Below are positions 7,454-16,293 of a stretch of DNA of 32,160 nt, in pieces. Where the stretch lies: assembly GCA_013361705.1 (NCBI GenBank), contig JABFXN010000345.1:1-32160 (forward strand). The letters are read 5' to 3'. How positions within the stretch are numbered: the stretch's first letter is position 1; every line of letters begins with the position of its first letter. Origin of the DNA: Acidobacteriaceae bacterium. Its GTDB lineage: Bacteria > Acidobacteriota > Terriglobia > Terriglobales > Acidobacteriaceae. A program made the position numbers and the translations under genes. The notes beneath the pieces were generated by a model that was given only the letters and a program-made list of their open reading frames with translations, searched no databases and was not told where the DNA came from.

Positions 7454-8632
7454 ATGAAAATTCACGAGTATCAGGCAAAAGAGATCCTGCGGAAGTATGG
7501 CGTCACCGTGCCTAGCGGTGAGATGGCCACTACGCTGGAAGAGGCCGACAAGGCCGCCAAGCAGCTCTTCTCCAACGGCGCTCCCGCCGTGGTCGTCAAG
7601 GCGCAGATCCATGCCGGCGGCCGTGGCAAGGGCGGTGGTGTGAAGGTTGCCAAAACAATCGATGACGCGAATGCTGCGTCGAAGGCGATCCTCGGTATGC
7701 AGCTGGTCACGCATCAGACCGGACCGCAGGGCCAGAAGGTTCAGCGTCTGCTGGTCGAAGAGGCGTCAGCCATCGACCGCGAGCTGTATCTCGGTATCGT
7801 GCTCGACCGCGCTTCGGCCAAGCTGGTGTTTATGGCCTCACAGGCCGGCGGTATGGAGATCGAAGAGGTTGCCGCGAAGGATCCTGACGCGATCTACAAG
7901 GAGTACATCGATCCGGGTATCGGCCTGCAGCCGTACCAGGCGCGCAAGCTCGCCTTCAAGCTGCGCCTGAAGCCCACGCAGGTGGGTCAGGCCGTGCAGT
8001 TCATGATGGGCCTGTATAAGGCGTTCGTCGAGACCGACTGCTCGCTGCTCGAGATCAATCCCTTCATCACGACGAAGGACGACAAGCTCGCTGCGCTCGA
8101 TTGCAAAATCAATTTCGATGACAACGGCATGTTCCGTCACAAGGACCTGAAGGAGCTGCGCGACATCACCGAAGAAGATCCGCTCGAGGTTGAAGCCAGC
8201 AAGTTCAACCTGAACTACATTCGCCTGGAAGGCAACATCGCCTGCATGGTGAACGGCGCCGGTCTTGCGATGGCGACGATGGACATCATCAAGTACGCCG
8301 GCGGAGCTCCCGCGAACTTCCTGGACGTGGGCGGCGGCGCCAGCCAGGAGCAGATTGAGCAAGCCTTCGGCATCCTGTTGAAGGATCCAAATGTGAAGGC
8401 GATCTTCATCAACATCTTCGGCGGCATTCTGCGCGTGGATGTGCTGGCGACCGCTGTTGTGGCCGCTGCCAGGAACCTGGGCGTCAACATTCCGATCGTC
8501 CTTCGCCTGGAAGGCACGAACGTGGAAGAGGGTCGTAAGATCCTGAAGGAAAGCGGTCTGAAGTTCGAAGTAGGCGCAACGATGAAGGAAGCCGCTGACC
8601 TGGCTGTCGCGGCAGCCAAGGGGGTGGCGTAA
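7454..8632 (+). CDS. sucC: succinyl-CoA ligase (ADP-forming), beta subunit
   Basis: SucC is the nucleotide-binding subunit of succinyl-CoA synthetase, the TCA-cycle enzyme that makes ATP or GTP by converting succinyl-CoA to succinate. The 392-residue length is standard. The N-terminal ATP-grasp domain begins [17 protein letters not shown] and contains [19 protein letters not shown] (about 44-62). EINPFI (about 200) supplies metal ligands, and the C-terminal CoA-ligase domain has FLDVGGGAS (about 290) and [16 protein letters not shown] (about 315). The ATG at 7454 is chosen from the conserved N-terminus; an upstream in-frame GTG-type start would add non-conserved residues. No good Shine-Dalgarno is visible and a hairpin occupies its place. 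It overlaps sucD by one base (TAATG), so the subunits are translationally coupled. Confidence 0.97.
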   Translation: MKIHEYQAKEILRKYGVTVPSGEMATTLEEADKAAKQLFSNGAPAVVVKAQIHAGGRGKGGGVKVAKTIDDANAASKAILGMQLVTHQTGPQGQKVQRLLVEEASAIDRELYLGIVLDRASAKLVFMASQAGGMEIEEVAAKDPDAIYKEYIDPGIGLQPYQARKLAFKLRLKPTQVGQAVQFMMGLYKAFVETDCSLLEINPFITTKDDKLAALDCKINFDDNGMFRHKDLKELRDITEEDPLEVEASKFNLNYIRLEGNIACMVNGAGLAMATMDIIKYAGGAPANFLDVGGGASQEQIEQAFGILLKDPNVKAIFINIFGGILRVDVLATAVVAAARNLGVNIPIVLRLEGTNVEEGRKILKESGLKFEVGATMKEAADLAVAAAKGVA

Positions 8633-9507
8633 TGGCAGTACTGGTCGATAAGAACACGCGACTGATCGTTCAGGGCATCACCGGCCGCGAGGGTACGTTC
8701 CACGCCAAGGCCTGCGCCGAGTACGGCACTAAGGTTGTGGGCGGCGTAACGCCGGGTAAGGGCGGCACCATTCACGAGGGCTGGCCTGTCTTCAACACGG
8801 TGGAAGAAGCCGTGCGCGAGACCGGCGCCAACGCCAGTGTGATCTTCGTTCCTCCGCCGGCGGCTGCTGACGGCATTCTGGAAGCAGTCGACGCCAAGCT
8901 CCCGCTCGTGATCTGCATCACCGAAGGCATTCCCGCGCTGGATATGGCGAAGGCCTGGCCGGTTGTGAAGGGTTCGCAGTCGCGCCTGATCGGGCCGAAC
9001 TGCCCGGGTGTGATCTCGCCCGGTAAGGCAAAGATCGGTATCATGCCGGGTCGCATTCATAAGGAAGGCAGCGTTGGTATTGTCTCCAAGTCGGGCACGC
9101 TGACTTACGAGGCGGTCTACCAGCTCACGACCCGCGGGATCGGCCAGTCGACCGCGATCGGTATCGGCGGCGACCCGATCATCGGAACGACGCACATCGA
9201 CGCGCTGAAGCTGCTGCAGGACGATCCGGAGACCGAGGCGATCATCATGATCGGCGAGATCGGTGGATCGGCCGAAGAGGCAGCCGCAGCCTTCATCAAG
9301 GAGCATGTCACCAAGCCCGTAGTCGGCTTCATCGCCGGTCAGACGGCGCCTCCGGGACGCCGCATGGGCCATGCCGGTGCGATCATCTCCGGTGGAGAAG
9401 GCACGGCGCAGAGCAAGATGGAAGCCATGCGCGCGGCCGGTATCCATGTGGTGCAGTCGCCCGCAGAGATGGGCGAGATGATGGCCAAGGTGCTGGGCAA
9501 GGCCTAG
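8632..9507 (+). CDS. sucD: succinyl-CoA ligase (ADP-forming), alpha subunit
   Basis: SucD binds CoA and carries the phosphohistidine of succinyl-CoA synthetase. The 291-residue protein has the N-terminal Rossmann CoA-binding fold with [12 protein letters not shown] (about 13-24), NCPGVISPG (about 123-131) and the active-site GHAGAII with His247 as the phosphorylated residue, followed by [10 protein letters not shown]. The ATG at 8632 overlaps the sucC stop, the usual arrangement. The pair ends at a strong hairpin terminator, so sucCD forms a complete two-gene operon, and nothing else from the TCA cycle is adjacent. Codon use and GC content match the surroundings. Confidence 0.97.
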   Translation: MAVLVDKNTRLIVQGITGREGTFHAKACAEYGTKVVGGVTPGKGGTIHEGWPVFNTVEEAVRETGANASVIFVPPPAAADGILEAVDAKLPLVICITEGIPALDMAKAWPVVKGSQSRLIGPNCPGVISPGKAKIGIMPGRIHKEGSVGIVSKSGTLTYEAVYQLTTRGIGQSTAIGIGGDPIIGTTHIDALKLLQDDPETEAIIMIGEIGGSAEEAAAAFIKEHVTKPVVGFIAGQTAPPGRRMGHAGAIISGGEGTAQSKMEAMRAAGIHVVQSPAEMGEMMAKVLGKA

Positions 9508-9528
9508 GTTCCGGTAACAGAATCAGGC

Positions 9529-9552
9529 AAGGGCGGCTTCGGCCGCCCTTTG
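9529..9552 (+). terminator. terminator of sucCD
   Basis: AAGGGCGGC and GCCGCCCTT form a perfect 9-bp GC-rich stem closed by a TTCG tetraloop, 21 bp after the sucD stop. Only a short T stretch follows (TTTG), but the stem with its very stable loop is characteristic. Confidence 0.85.
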
Positions 9553-9684
9553 TCGTTCCGTGACGCAGTCGATACGGCAACGCTGACGTGATTCAGCGGC
9601 ATCTTGAACTTTCGATGGCCTGTTTGGACTACACTTCCGTCGGCACGGTTACTAACGGGCCGACTTCGCTTTGGAGAGAACGAG

Positions 9685-10329
9685 ATGACAACGTCAAACC
9701 GCATTGCACGGTTTTTCTTCCCCCTGCTCCTCGTACTGCCTCTGACCGCAACGACTGGTACGCAGGCACAGCAGTCGCGGTGGTCTGATAAGGACGCTTC
9801 GCGGATTGCAGGTGAAGTGCAGAAGCAGCTTCTGCGATTGACCAATTACAGCGTCTTCGACAGCCTGCACTTCGGCCTGCGCGGCGGCGTGGTGACGCTG
9901 GGCGGTTATGCCAGCCGGCCCACGTTGAAAGACGATGCGGCACGTGTGGTGAAGAAGATCGAAGGCGTGACCGAGGTCGATAACCAGATCGAGGTTCTGC
10001 CGAACTCCCCCAATGACGATCGCATTCGTATGGCCGTCTATACCAACATCTACAGGCAGCCGGCGCTTCGGAAGTACACGTCGAACTTCCCGAACGCCGC
10101 GCTGACGCCATCGATTCCGCGTGCCGCCGGCGGCATCACCTGGGATCCGCCGCTCGGTTATCATGCGATCCACATCATCGTGAAGAACGGCAATGTGATC
10201 CTGGCCGGAGTGGTGAACAGCGAGAGCGATTCCATCATCGCGCAGATGCAGGCGAACTCCACGCCGGGTGTCTTTGGTGTCGAGAACCAGTTGATTGTGC
10301 CTGCGCCACAGAAGAAAAAGGAGAAGTAA
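9685..10329 (+). CDS. exported BON-domain protein
   Basis: A 214-residue protein with a Sec signal peptide (FFFPLLLVLPLTATTG, cleavage around AQA-QQ near residue 30). Two BON-like modules follow. The first, about 34-108, has the typical strand-glycine pattern FGLRGGVVTLGGYASRP and VVKKIEGVTEVDNQIEVLP. The second, about 110-205, has VKNGNVILAGVVNSESD and VFGVENQLIV but carries a 40-residue insertion. BON domains bind phospholipid at the envelope and occur in OsmY and DolP, so a role in outer-membrane or osmotic stability is likely but not shown. The ATG at 9685 has GGAGAG 6-12 nt upstream; the earlier open frame lacks a ribosome site. It forms its own unit after the sucCD terminator. It ends in a lysine-rich tail. 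Confidence 0.85.
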   Translation: MTTSNRIARFFFPLLLVLPLTATTGTQAQQSRWSDKDASRIAGEVQKQLLRLTNYSVFDSLHFGLRGGVVTLGGYASRPTLKDDAARVVKKIEGVTEVDNQIEVLPNSPNDDRIRMAVYTNIYRQPALRKYTSNFPNAALTPSIPRAAGGITWDPPLGYHAIHIIVKNGNVILAGVVNSESDSIIAQMQANSTPGVFGVENQLIVPAPQKKKEK

Positions 10330-10356
10330 CGTTACAGGAAATTTCTGGCCCCGAAC

Positions 10357-10390
10357 GGGGTGGAATGCCATACTTATGGCATTCCACCCC
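10357..10390. repeat. 34-bp near-perfect palindrome upstream of the first M1 peptidase
   Basis: GGGGTGGAATGCCATA is followed, after only CT, by its exact reverse complement, giving a 16-bp stem. It starts 27 bp after the BON gene stop and ends 13 bp before the favoured peptidase start. There is no T-run on the plus strand. It may be a two-way terminator, an attenuating hairpin in the peptidase leader, or a member of a dispersed palindrome family. Confidence 0.7.
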
Positions 10391-10403
10391 AATGGGTTTC
10401 TTC

Positions 10404-12752
10404 ATGTTTCGAGCTGTAGCCCTTGTGGCACTTCTACTGCCTTCTGTCCTTTCCTCGCAAACCTCACCCAAACTCCCTAATTCCAACGCTTCGTATCTCG
10501 CACTTCGAGGTACTTTGCCTGCGGGTAATGGCGTTAGCGTTCAGCACTTCGACTTGAAGCGCGAAGTCGGATTATTTCATTTCAAATCGGGTACTTTTTA
10601 TTTTTTTGCACCAGTCGCTGGACGGACAACAGGGGCGATCTTCGTCGGTATTGGAAGCTTCGAGATGGCGCCCGACGACCCCGCAGAAAAGCACAGTCTT
10701 AGCCTCATCCTCAAGGGAGATTCCTTTCAGCGCGATTTCACGACGCTGGCGTTGCGTTTTACTGACGATACAGAGGCGTTGATCCGCAAGGCATCGATAG
10801 GGGAGGCGCTTACTACGCCGGCCGCGATCTCCTCCGGCCAAGAATTGCAGCGGCTCTTCCGGAATGAGTTGCTTTATAACGTCGAAGCTCGTCTGCTGCA
10901 GGATATCGACGGCCCCGGAGGGTTCTTTTTCGCGACGTTCAAAGGGCAGGGGGCGTTCTCCAAGCGCTATCTCTACGTGATTGACCCGTATGGAGTCTAC
11001 TGGTCACAGCCAGACGAGATCGCTCTCCTCAGCTCAGGTGACGAAGATTATGACGTCACTGTCGGTCTGCGGCTTCAAGGCAGCAAGGGCCACGAAGCGT
11101 TTTCGGTCAAACAGCAGGACATCGATACCAGGATCGAAAAGAACGGCAAAATTGCGGCTCAAACTACCACTCAGTTGACGATTACAAAAGATGGAGTCCA
11201 TGTTCTTCCATTTCGTCTCCATCCCACGCTGCGTGTCTCCGCTGTGACGGCATCTTCCGGGGAAGCGCTCGATTTTATTCAGGAAAATAAGGATCACGAC
11301 TCTCAATTTGCTGTCGTGCTTCCCAAGGCCTCTAACCAAGGCGATACGCTCTCCATCAAGCTGAGCTATGCAGGGTCAGATGTCGTCGAAAACCTGGGGA
11401 ACGGCAATTACTATCCATCCGCCCGGACCTCATGGTATCCCTCGGGAACATCGTCACTGGGCAGTTACGTGAACTACCACCTAACCTTCACCGTGCCGAA
11501 GGGGATGAAGGTTGTTGCTACTGGTAAGCAGGTGCGTGAAGTTACCGAAGGGAATACGGTTATTTCAGAATGGAAGACCGATGTTCCTATTGCAGTCGCG
11601 GGTTTCAACCTCGGCGACTTCAAACAACTCTCCGGTGAATTGCCGGATAAGTCTTTGAAGATCGACACCTTCGCCAATAAGGAACTCCCCGATTATCTCC
11701 AGCCCCTTCGCAACGGTGCGGGAATGGGAACGCTGAATGCCCTCAGTATGCAACCGGGGCAGCTCGCGGATGGAGCAGCCGCGCTGCAGGTCTACACGGA
11801 CTACTTCGGTAAACTCCCTTACGATCATGTCTCCCTCACGCAGCAGGGAGCCTGTACTTATGGCCAGGCCTGGCCTATGCTCGTCTTTCTGCCCATTTGT
11901 GGCTTCTTTGATAGCCAACAATTGCATATGCTCGGCCTTGATCGGAGCGATCCCGGCTTCTGGAATGAAGTTACTGCCCATGAGGTTGCCCATCAGTGGT
12001 GGGGACAGATGGTCGGCTTTGACAGCTATCGTGATCAATGGATGAGTGAAGGCTTTGCTGACTTCTCCACCAGCCTGTTTTTGCTGCACGCCCGCAGAGA
12101 CATGAAGGGATACCAGAACTTTTGGGAGACAGAGCGCCGCCGAGTCCTCGAAAAGGTCGCGAATGGAAAGCGTGCCGTCGACGTAGGCCCGGTCACGATG
12201 GGAGTTCGCCTGAATAGTTCAGCGATCAAAAACGACATCTACCAGCGCCTTGTCTACGGCAAAGGTGCGTACATTCTGCACATGCTGGAGATGCTGTACT
12301 ACGACAGCCAGTATGGTGAAACGCCATTCAAGCAGGCGCTCCAGGACTTCTGCGCTACCTATCGCAACAAGCCGGCGACGACGGAAGATTTCAAGGCCGC
12401 CATGGAGAAAAACCTTCCACCCTGGATGGACCTCGATGGCAACAAAAAACTCGACTGGTTTTTCGACGCCTATGTCTATGGCACTACCGTTCCCCATTAC
12501 ACGATCGAGTCTTCTCTCCAGGAGAAAAACGGAAGCAAGGTCTTGCACTTCAAACTCACCCAGAGCGGTGTTCCCGATACCTTCCGCATGTTGGTCCCGC
12601 TCTATATCGATCTGGGAGAGGGTAAACAAAGCCGCCTGGGCGTTGCCCATCTTCACGGTAATACGTCTACGGAAAAGGATATTCCCGTTCCAGCGAACGT
12701 AACCCCCAAGCGGGTCTTCCTCAACGCATTTCACGATCTGCTGAGCGATTAG
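10404..12752 (+). CDS. secreted M1-family zinc metallopeptidase
   Basis: A 782-residue aminopeptidase-N-like (gluzincin) enzyme, exported by a signal peptide (MFRAVALVALLLPSVLSSQ). A large N-terminal beta region (residues 25-450) precedes the catalytic domain. H526-E-V-A-H530 gives two zinc ligands and the catalytic Glu527, and E549 in MSEGFADF, 19 residues after the second His, is the third ligand. The usual GAMEN substrate loop is not recognisable; QGACTYGQAW occupies that place, so specificity may differ from classical aminopeptidases. In-frame ATGs at 10365 and 10392 are alternatives, but the first lies within the palindrome stem and none has a good ribosome site. The stop TAG at 12750 is the first three bases of a MITE-like repeat. 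The Tat-exported amidase follows at once, suggesting joint degradation of peptides or amides outside the cytoplasm. Confidence 0.9.
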   Translation: MFRAVALVALLLPSVLSSQTSPKLPNSNASYLALRGTLPAGNGVSVQHFDLKREVGLFHFKSGTFYFFAPVAGRTTGAIFVGIGSFEMAPDDPAEKHSLSLILKGDSFQRDFTTLALRFTDDTEALIRKASIGEALTTPAAISSGQELQRLFRNELLYNVEARLLQDIDGPGGFFFATFKGQGAFSKRYLYVIDPYGVYWSQPDEIALLSSGDEDYDVTVGLRLQGSKGHEAFSVKQQDIDTRIEKNGKIAAQTTTQLTITKDGVHVLPFRLHPTLRVSAVTASSGEALDFIQENKDHDSQFAVVLPKASNQGDTLSIKLSYAGSDVVENLGNGNYYPSARTSWYPSGTSSLGSYVNYHLTFTVPKGMKVVATGKQVREVTEGNTVISEWKTDVPIAVAGFNLGDFKQLSGELPDKSLKIDTFANKELPDYLQPLRNGAGMGTLNALSMQPGQLADGAAALQVYTDYFGKLPYDHVSLTQQGACTYGQAWPMLVFLPICGFFDSQQLHMLGLDRSDPGFWNEVTAHEVAHQWWGQMVGFDSYRDQWMSEGFADFSTSLFLLHARRDMKGYQNFWETERRRVLEKVANGKRAVDVGPVTMGVRLNSSAIKNDIYQRLVYGKGAYILHMLEMLYYDSQYGETPFKQALQDFCATYRNKPATTEDFKAAMEKNLPPWMDLDGNKKLDWFFDAYVYGTTVPHYTIESSLQEKNGSKVLHFKLTQSGVPDTFRMLVPLYIDLGEGKQSRLGVAHLHGNTSTEKDIPVPANVTPKRVFLNAFHDLLSD

Positions 12753-12852
12753 ACATGTTTACCTGTAGGTGTCGTGTAGGGCTTCTGTATGCATGGTCGT
12801 TTTTCGCAATGAAAACGCCGCTGCACTCCCAGCAACAGGGCAAAACGCTCTA
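12750..12852. repeat. MITE-like element, family B, copy 1
   Basis: A diverged 103-bp copy in forward orientation. Its left end is TAGACATGTTTACCTGTAGG and its right end CAGGGCAAAACGCTCTA. The internal hairpin is retained as CGTTTTTCGCAATGAAAACG. The left TAG is the stop codon of the M1 peptidase and the final A is the first base of the amidase ATG, so the element fills the whole gap between the two genes. Confidence 0.8.
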
Positions 12853-14762
12853 TGCTTGCAAACATGATGCAAGCTGACGAGTCTCGCCGCCGCTTTCTTG
12901 GCGTGTGCGCCAAAGCCGGTGTGGGCGCCACATTGTTTCCTGGTGCGCTGTATACGCTGGCCGCTCAGGCGCAGCAGCGTGCGACGCCTGGAGCCGGGCT
13001 TGGAGCGGGGGTTGGAGCAGATCCGGGCGCCTTTGCGAAGATCACGCCGGAGATGATCGATCAGGCAGCCGCGATGGCAGGGCTGACGATCACCGATGAG
13101 CAGAAGAAGCAGTTGCTCGATGGTGTTGTCGAACAGCGGGATTCCATTCGCCAGCTTCGCGACCTGCATCTGCCGAATCGAGTTGCGCCTGCGTTCTCAT
13201 TCGACCCCGTGCCTTCCGGGATGAAGCTTGAAACGGCGAAGAAGCCCGCGGTGCTGTCCGCTGCGCCCGATGTTAGCGGACTCGCCCTGAGCAATGAAGA
13301 GAAGCTCGCTTTTGCCACAGCGCGCGAGTTGGGCGAGCTGGTGCGGACCCGGAAGATTTCGAGTGTCGAGCTGACCAAGCTGTATCTGTCGCGCCTCAGG
13401 CGCTTCGATCCGCAGCTGCACTGCGTTATTACCTTCACTGAAGAACGTGCGTTGCAGCAGGCGGCGGAGGCGGATCGCCAGATCGCGGCGGGCAAACATC
13501 TGGGACCGCTGCATGGTGTTCCGTGGGGTGCGAAGGATCTGCTCAGCGTAAAGGGATATCGCACGACCTGGGGAGCTGCAGGCTTCGAAGAGCAGCAGTT
13601 CGAAACCACGGCGACAGTTGTTGAACGGCTCGATAAAGCCGGAGCCGTGCTGGTCGCCAAGCTGAGTATGGGAGCCCTGGCACAGGGCGATCTGTGGTTC
13701 GGTGCACGTACGCGGAATCCGTGGAATACAAAGCAAGGTTCAAGTGGGTCGTCGGCCGGTTCGGGCTCGGCGGTGAGTGCAGGTCTGGTGGGCTTTGCCA
13801 TCGGGACAGAGACACTGGGCTCGATCTCTTCGCCTGCAACGCGCTGCGGTGTCACCGGGCTGCGTCCGACCTTCGGTTTTGTGCCGCGAACCGGAGCGAT
13901 GGCGCTGAGCTGGACGATGGATAAGATCGGGCCTATCTGCCGCAGCGTAGAAGACTGTGCGCTGGTGATGGATGCCATCCACGGCCCTGATGGACAGGAC
14001 CGCATGGTCAAAGATGCCGCCTTCTCCTGGGATGCCCGCTTTGACTGGAAGAAACTCCGTGTCGGTGTGTTCTCAGCGGCGTTTGAGGCGCCGAAGTTCG
14101 AAGAACCGAAGCGCAAAGATGGCGAGGTCGATGCGGCGTTCGAAGAGCGTGTTGCCATGGCGAAGCGGAACTATGAGCGCTCTGTCTATGACAACCGTTA
14201 CGACCGCGCATCGCTGGACGCGTTGAACAAGATGGGCGTGACCTTGATTCCAGTGGAGCTGCCGAAGCTTCCCTGGGGTGCAATCACTCCAGTGCTTGAG
14301 GTCGAGGCGGCGGCCGCGTTCGATGAACTTACCTTGAGCGGTCGCGATCGCCTGCTTACCGGGCAAAGCTCCGGCGACTGGCCCAACACCTTCCGCATCG
14401 CTCGCTTCTACTCCGCGGTGGATTATGTGCAGGCGATGCGTGCACGCACTCTCGGCATCGAACAGATGGCAGAGCTCTTTGCGAAGGTGGATGTGATCGT
14501 GACTCCCTCCGGCGGCTCACAGCTTCGCGCCACCAATCTGACGGGGCATCCGGCAGTAATCGTTCCCAACGGTCTACGCGGTGATGATGCGCCGCTGCCG
14601 TGGAAGACTGGCGATGGTGACCCGGGGAACAACGGTGGACCGGGTACGATGACGAGTATTACGTTTCTCGGTCAGCTTTACTCTGACGCACGGCTGGCCG
14701 CATTGGCGCGCGCGTACCAGGAAGCGACAGGCTTCCATAAACTCCATCCGAAGCTTGCCTGA
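12852..14762 (+). CDS. Tat-exported amidase-signature hydrolase
   Basis: A 636-residue member of the amidase signature family (Ser-cisSer-Lys triad), which hydrolyses amide bonds. The N-terminus has a twin-arginine signal, ESRRRFLGVCAKAG followed by a hydrophobic stretch and AQAQQ, predicting export of a folded enzyme. A linker with a small helical segment (ITPEMIDQAAAMAGL, about 64-100) precedes the amidase domain. Catalytic Lys228 is in GVPWGAKDLL, the cis-Ser lies near residue 300 in GSSGSSAGSG, and nucleophile Ser324 is in GTETLGSISSPA. A roughly 40-residue acidic/basic insertion follows around 410. It is not GatA, because there is no gatB or gatC partner and it is exported. Starts at 12852, 12864 or 12867 are possible; all keep the Tat motif and none has a strong ribosome site. 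The ABC ATPase gene starts 2 bp after the stop. Confidence 0.92.
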   Translation: MLANMMQADESRRRFLGVCAKAGVGATLFPGALYTLAAQAQQRATPGAGLGAGVGADPGAFAKITPEMIDQAAAMAGLTITDEQKKQLLDGVVEQRDSIRQLRDLHLPNRVAPAFSFDPVPSGMKLETAKKPAVLSAAPDVSGLALSNEEKLAFATARELGELVRTRKISSVELTKLYLSRLRRFDPQLHCVITFTEERALQQAAEADRQIAAGKHLGPLHGVPWGAKDLLSVKGYRTTWGAAGFEEQQFETTATVVERLDKAGAVLVAKLSMGALAQGDLWFGARTRNPWNTKQGSSGSSAGSGSAVSAGLVGFAIGTETLGSISSPATRCGVTGLRPTFGFVPRTGAMALSWTMDKIGPICRSVEDCALVMDAIHGPDGQDRMVKDAAFSWDARFDWKKLRVGVFSAAFEAPKFEEPKRKDGEVDAAFEERVAMAKRNYERSVYDNRYDRASLDALNKMGVTLIPVELPKLPWGAITPVLEVEAAAAFDELTLSGRDRLLTGQSSGDWPNTFRIARFYSAVDYVQAMRARTLGIEQMAELFAKVDVIVTPSGGSQLRATNLTGHPAVIVPNGLRGDDAPLPWKTGDGDPGNNGGPGTMTSITFLGQLYSDARLAALARAYQEATGFHKLHPKLA

Positions 14763-14763
14763 T

Positions 14764-15537
14764 ATGTCTTTTGTCGTCGCTCAGAATCTGGTGAAGGAGT
14801 ACCCGGCAAAGAACGCCTCCGGCAAGGTGCGCGTTGTGGATGATGTCTCGCTGACCATCGAGCGTGGCGAGACCCTTGGGCTGGTGGGTGAGTCGGGCTC
14901 CGGCAAGAGCACGGTCGCCCGCATGCTACTGCGGCTGGTGGAACCCACAGCGGGGTCTGTGCAGGTAGATGGCGTCGATGTGCTGGCGGCGGGCCGTGCA
15001 GGCATGCACGCCCTGCGGCGCCGTATGCAGGTGGTCTTTCAGGACCCTTACTCGGCACTGAATCCGCGGATGCGTGTGCGGCAGATCCTGCTGGAGCCGT
15101 GCGCGATTCATGGCGTACCGGAGGGCATGCGGCCAGAGGAGAGGGTGCGGCAACTGTTGCATGAGGTCGGGCTTGATGCGTCGGCGCTGGAGCGCTATCC
15201 GCATGAGTTCTCCGGAGGACAACGGCAGCGCATCAACATCGCTCGGGCGTTGATGTTAAGACCGGAGTTCCTCGTGCTGGATGAGACAGTCAGCGCGTTG
15301 GACGTTACGGTGGCAGCACAGGTAGTAAACCTGCTGCGCGAGCTGCAGCGGAGCTATGGGCTGACGTATCTGTTCATCTCGCACTCCATGCCGCTGGTGC
15401 GGTATCTCTGCGACCGTGTGGCGGTGATGCAGCATGGAAAGCTGGTGGAGATCGGGGAGGCGCTGGAAGTCTGCGATCATCCACGGGAAGCGTATACGCA
15501 GCAGTTGATTGCGGCTACACCTGAGTTGCCGGTGTGA
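14764..15537 (+). CDS. OppF/DppF-type ABC transporter ATP-binding protein
   Basis: A 257-residue ATPase of the oligopeptide/dipeptide/nickel importer class. It has Walker A GESGSGKST (42-50), a Q-loop in VVFQDPYSALNPRM (about 93, the DPYSALNPR signature of OppF), the ABC signature SGGQRQR (150-156), Walker B FLVLDETVSALD with D173-E174, and an H-loop ISHS near 207. Most relatives have DEP or DEA before SALD; here it is DET, a mild change beside the catalytic Glu. The C-terminal oligopeptide-transporter extension with its Cys motif is absent and the protein ends at ATPELPV. It starts 2 bp after the amidase stop, so the two are probably co-transcribed. No permease, substrate-binding protein or OppD partner is in the window, making this an orphan subunit whose partners must lie elsewhere. 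Confidence 0.9.
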   Translation: MSFVVAQNLVKEYPAKNASGKVRVVDDVSLTIERGETLGLVGESGSGKSTVARMLLRLVEPTAGSVQVDGVDVLAAGRAGMHALRRRMQVVFQDPYSALNPRMRVRQILLEPCAIHGVPEGMRPEERVRQLLHEVGLDASALERYPHEFSGGQRQRINIARALMLRPEFLVLDETVSALDVTVAAQVVNLLRELQRSYGLTYLFISHSMPLVRYLCDRVAVMQHGKLVEIGEALEVCDHPREAYTQQLIAATPELPV

Positions 15538-15561
15538 TCTCGCTTTCTTCCCGTATTTCGT

Positions 15562-15613
15562 CAGCAGGGAAGCAGATTTCTCCGTTGCGCTACCAAAAGA
15601 CAAAACAAAAAAG
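15562..15613. repeat. fragment of family A palindromic repeat, copy 2
   Basis: AAGCAGATTTCTCCGTTGCGCTAC followed by AAAAGACAAAACAAAA corresponds to the right half of copies 1 and 3 with a deletion and changes. The left half is missing. It follows the ABC ATPase stop by about 25 bp. Confidence 0.6.
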
Positions 15614-15675
15614 ACAGGTACTAGCTCTAAAATCGGCCCGGTTTTGCACACCCTTTGCAGCAGTACCATTCCGGA

Positions 15676-16293
15676 ATGACCCAGCATCACGTTGGCCGGT
15701 TGGAGGTGATCACCGGCCCTATGTTCTCCGGAAAGAGCGAGGAACTGATCCGCCGTTTGAAGCGCGCCAAGATCGCGAAACAGCGAGTCGCCTGCTTCAA
15801 ACCTGACATTGATCTGCGGTATCACCGTACGGCAATCGCATCGCACTCTGAGCAGACGCATGACGCTGCGGTGGTTACGCCGACTTCGGAGCGCCTGAAG
15901 GCAACGCTCTTCGAGAACGATCACATTCATGAGGTCGATGTCATCGGCATCGACGAGGTGCAGTTCTTCGATGAGGCTGTGATTCCTCTGGTAATGGAGT
16001 TGGTGCATCTCGGCAAGCGGGTAATTCTGGGGGGTCTGGATACGACCTTTGCCAACGAGCCCTTTGGGCCGGTGCCAAATCTGATGGCGCTTGCCGATGA
16101 GGTGACGAAGCTGTCGGCCGTGTGCATGGTCTGCGGGAATCCTGCGATTCACACGCAGCGGCTGGGACAGAGCCAGGAGCTGGTGGTGGTGGGAGCGGCC
16201 GGGATGTATGAGGCTCGCTGCCGTGAGCACTTCCAGCCCTTTATCGACGAGAACCACAGCGAGCAGATGGAGCTTCCAGCGGTCGCCCCGTAG
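15676..16293 (+). CDS. tdk: thymidine kinase (type II, TK1-like)
   Basis: Thymidine kinase phosphorylates thymidine to dTMP with ATP in the pyrimidine salvage pathway (cytosol, homotetramer). The 205-residue protein has Walker A GPMFSGKS (14-21), Walker B/active site IGIDEVQFFD with Glu94 as general base, the phosphate/lasso region GGLDTTFANEPFGP (about 118-131), and a structural zinc site with Cys150-x2-Cys153 and Cys182-x2-His185. The lasso segment VVVGAAGMYEARC binds the thymine. The ATG at 15676 is preferred because the sequence before LEVITGPMFSGKSEEL is short in the family; the ribosome site is weak. Its stop TAG (16291-16293) coincides with the left end of a MITE-like element. Confidence 0.96.
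   Translation: MTQHHVGRLEVITGPMFSGKSEELIRRLKRAKIAKQRVACFKPDIDLRYHRTAIASHSEQTHDAAVVTPTSERLKATLFENDHIHEVDVIGIDEVQFFDEAVIPLVMELVHLGKRVILGGLDTTFANEPFGPVPNLMALADEVTKLSAVCMVCGNPAIHTQRLGQSQELVVVGAAGMYEARCREHFQPFIDENHSEQMELPAVAP

Noticed and set aside
8215-9447. A 410-codon open frame on the minus strand
   Set aside because: It lies opposite sucC and sucD, whose frames are conserved throughout; a shadow of GC-rich codon use.
9604-9636. Possible -35/-10 promoter (TTGAAC and TACACT) upstream of the BON gene
   Set aside because: The spacing is 20 bp and the -10 is weak; not strong enough to list as a promoter.
13061-14158. A 365-codon open frame on the minus strand
   Set aside because: Antisense to the amidase catalytic domain; Ser/Arg-rich composition and no start signal.
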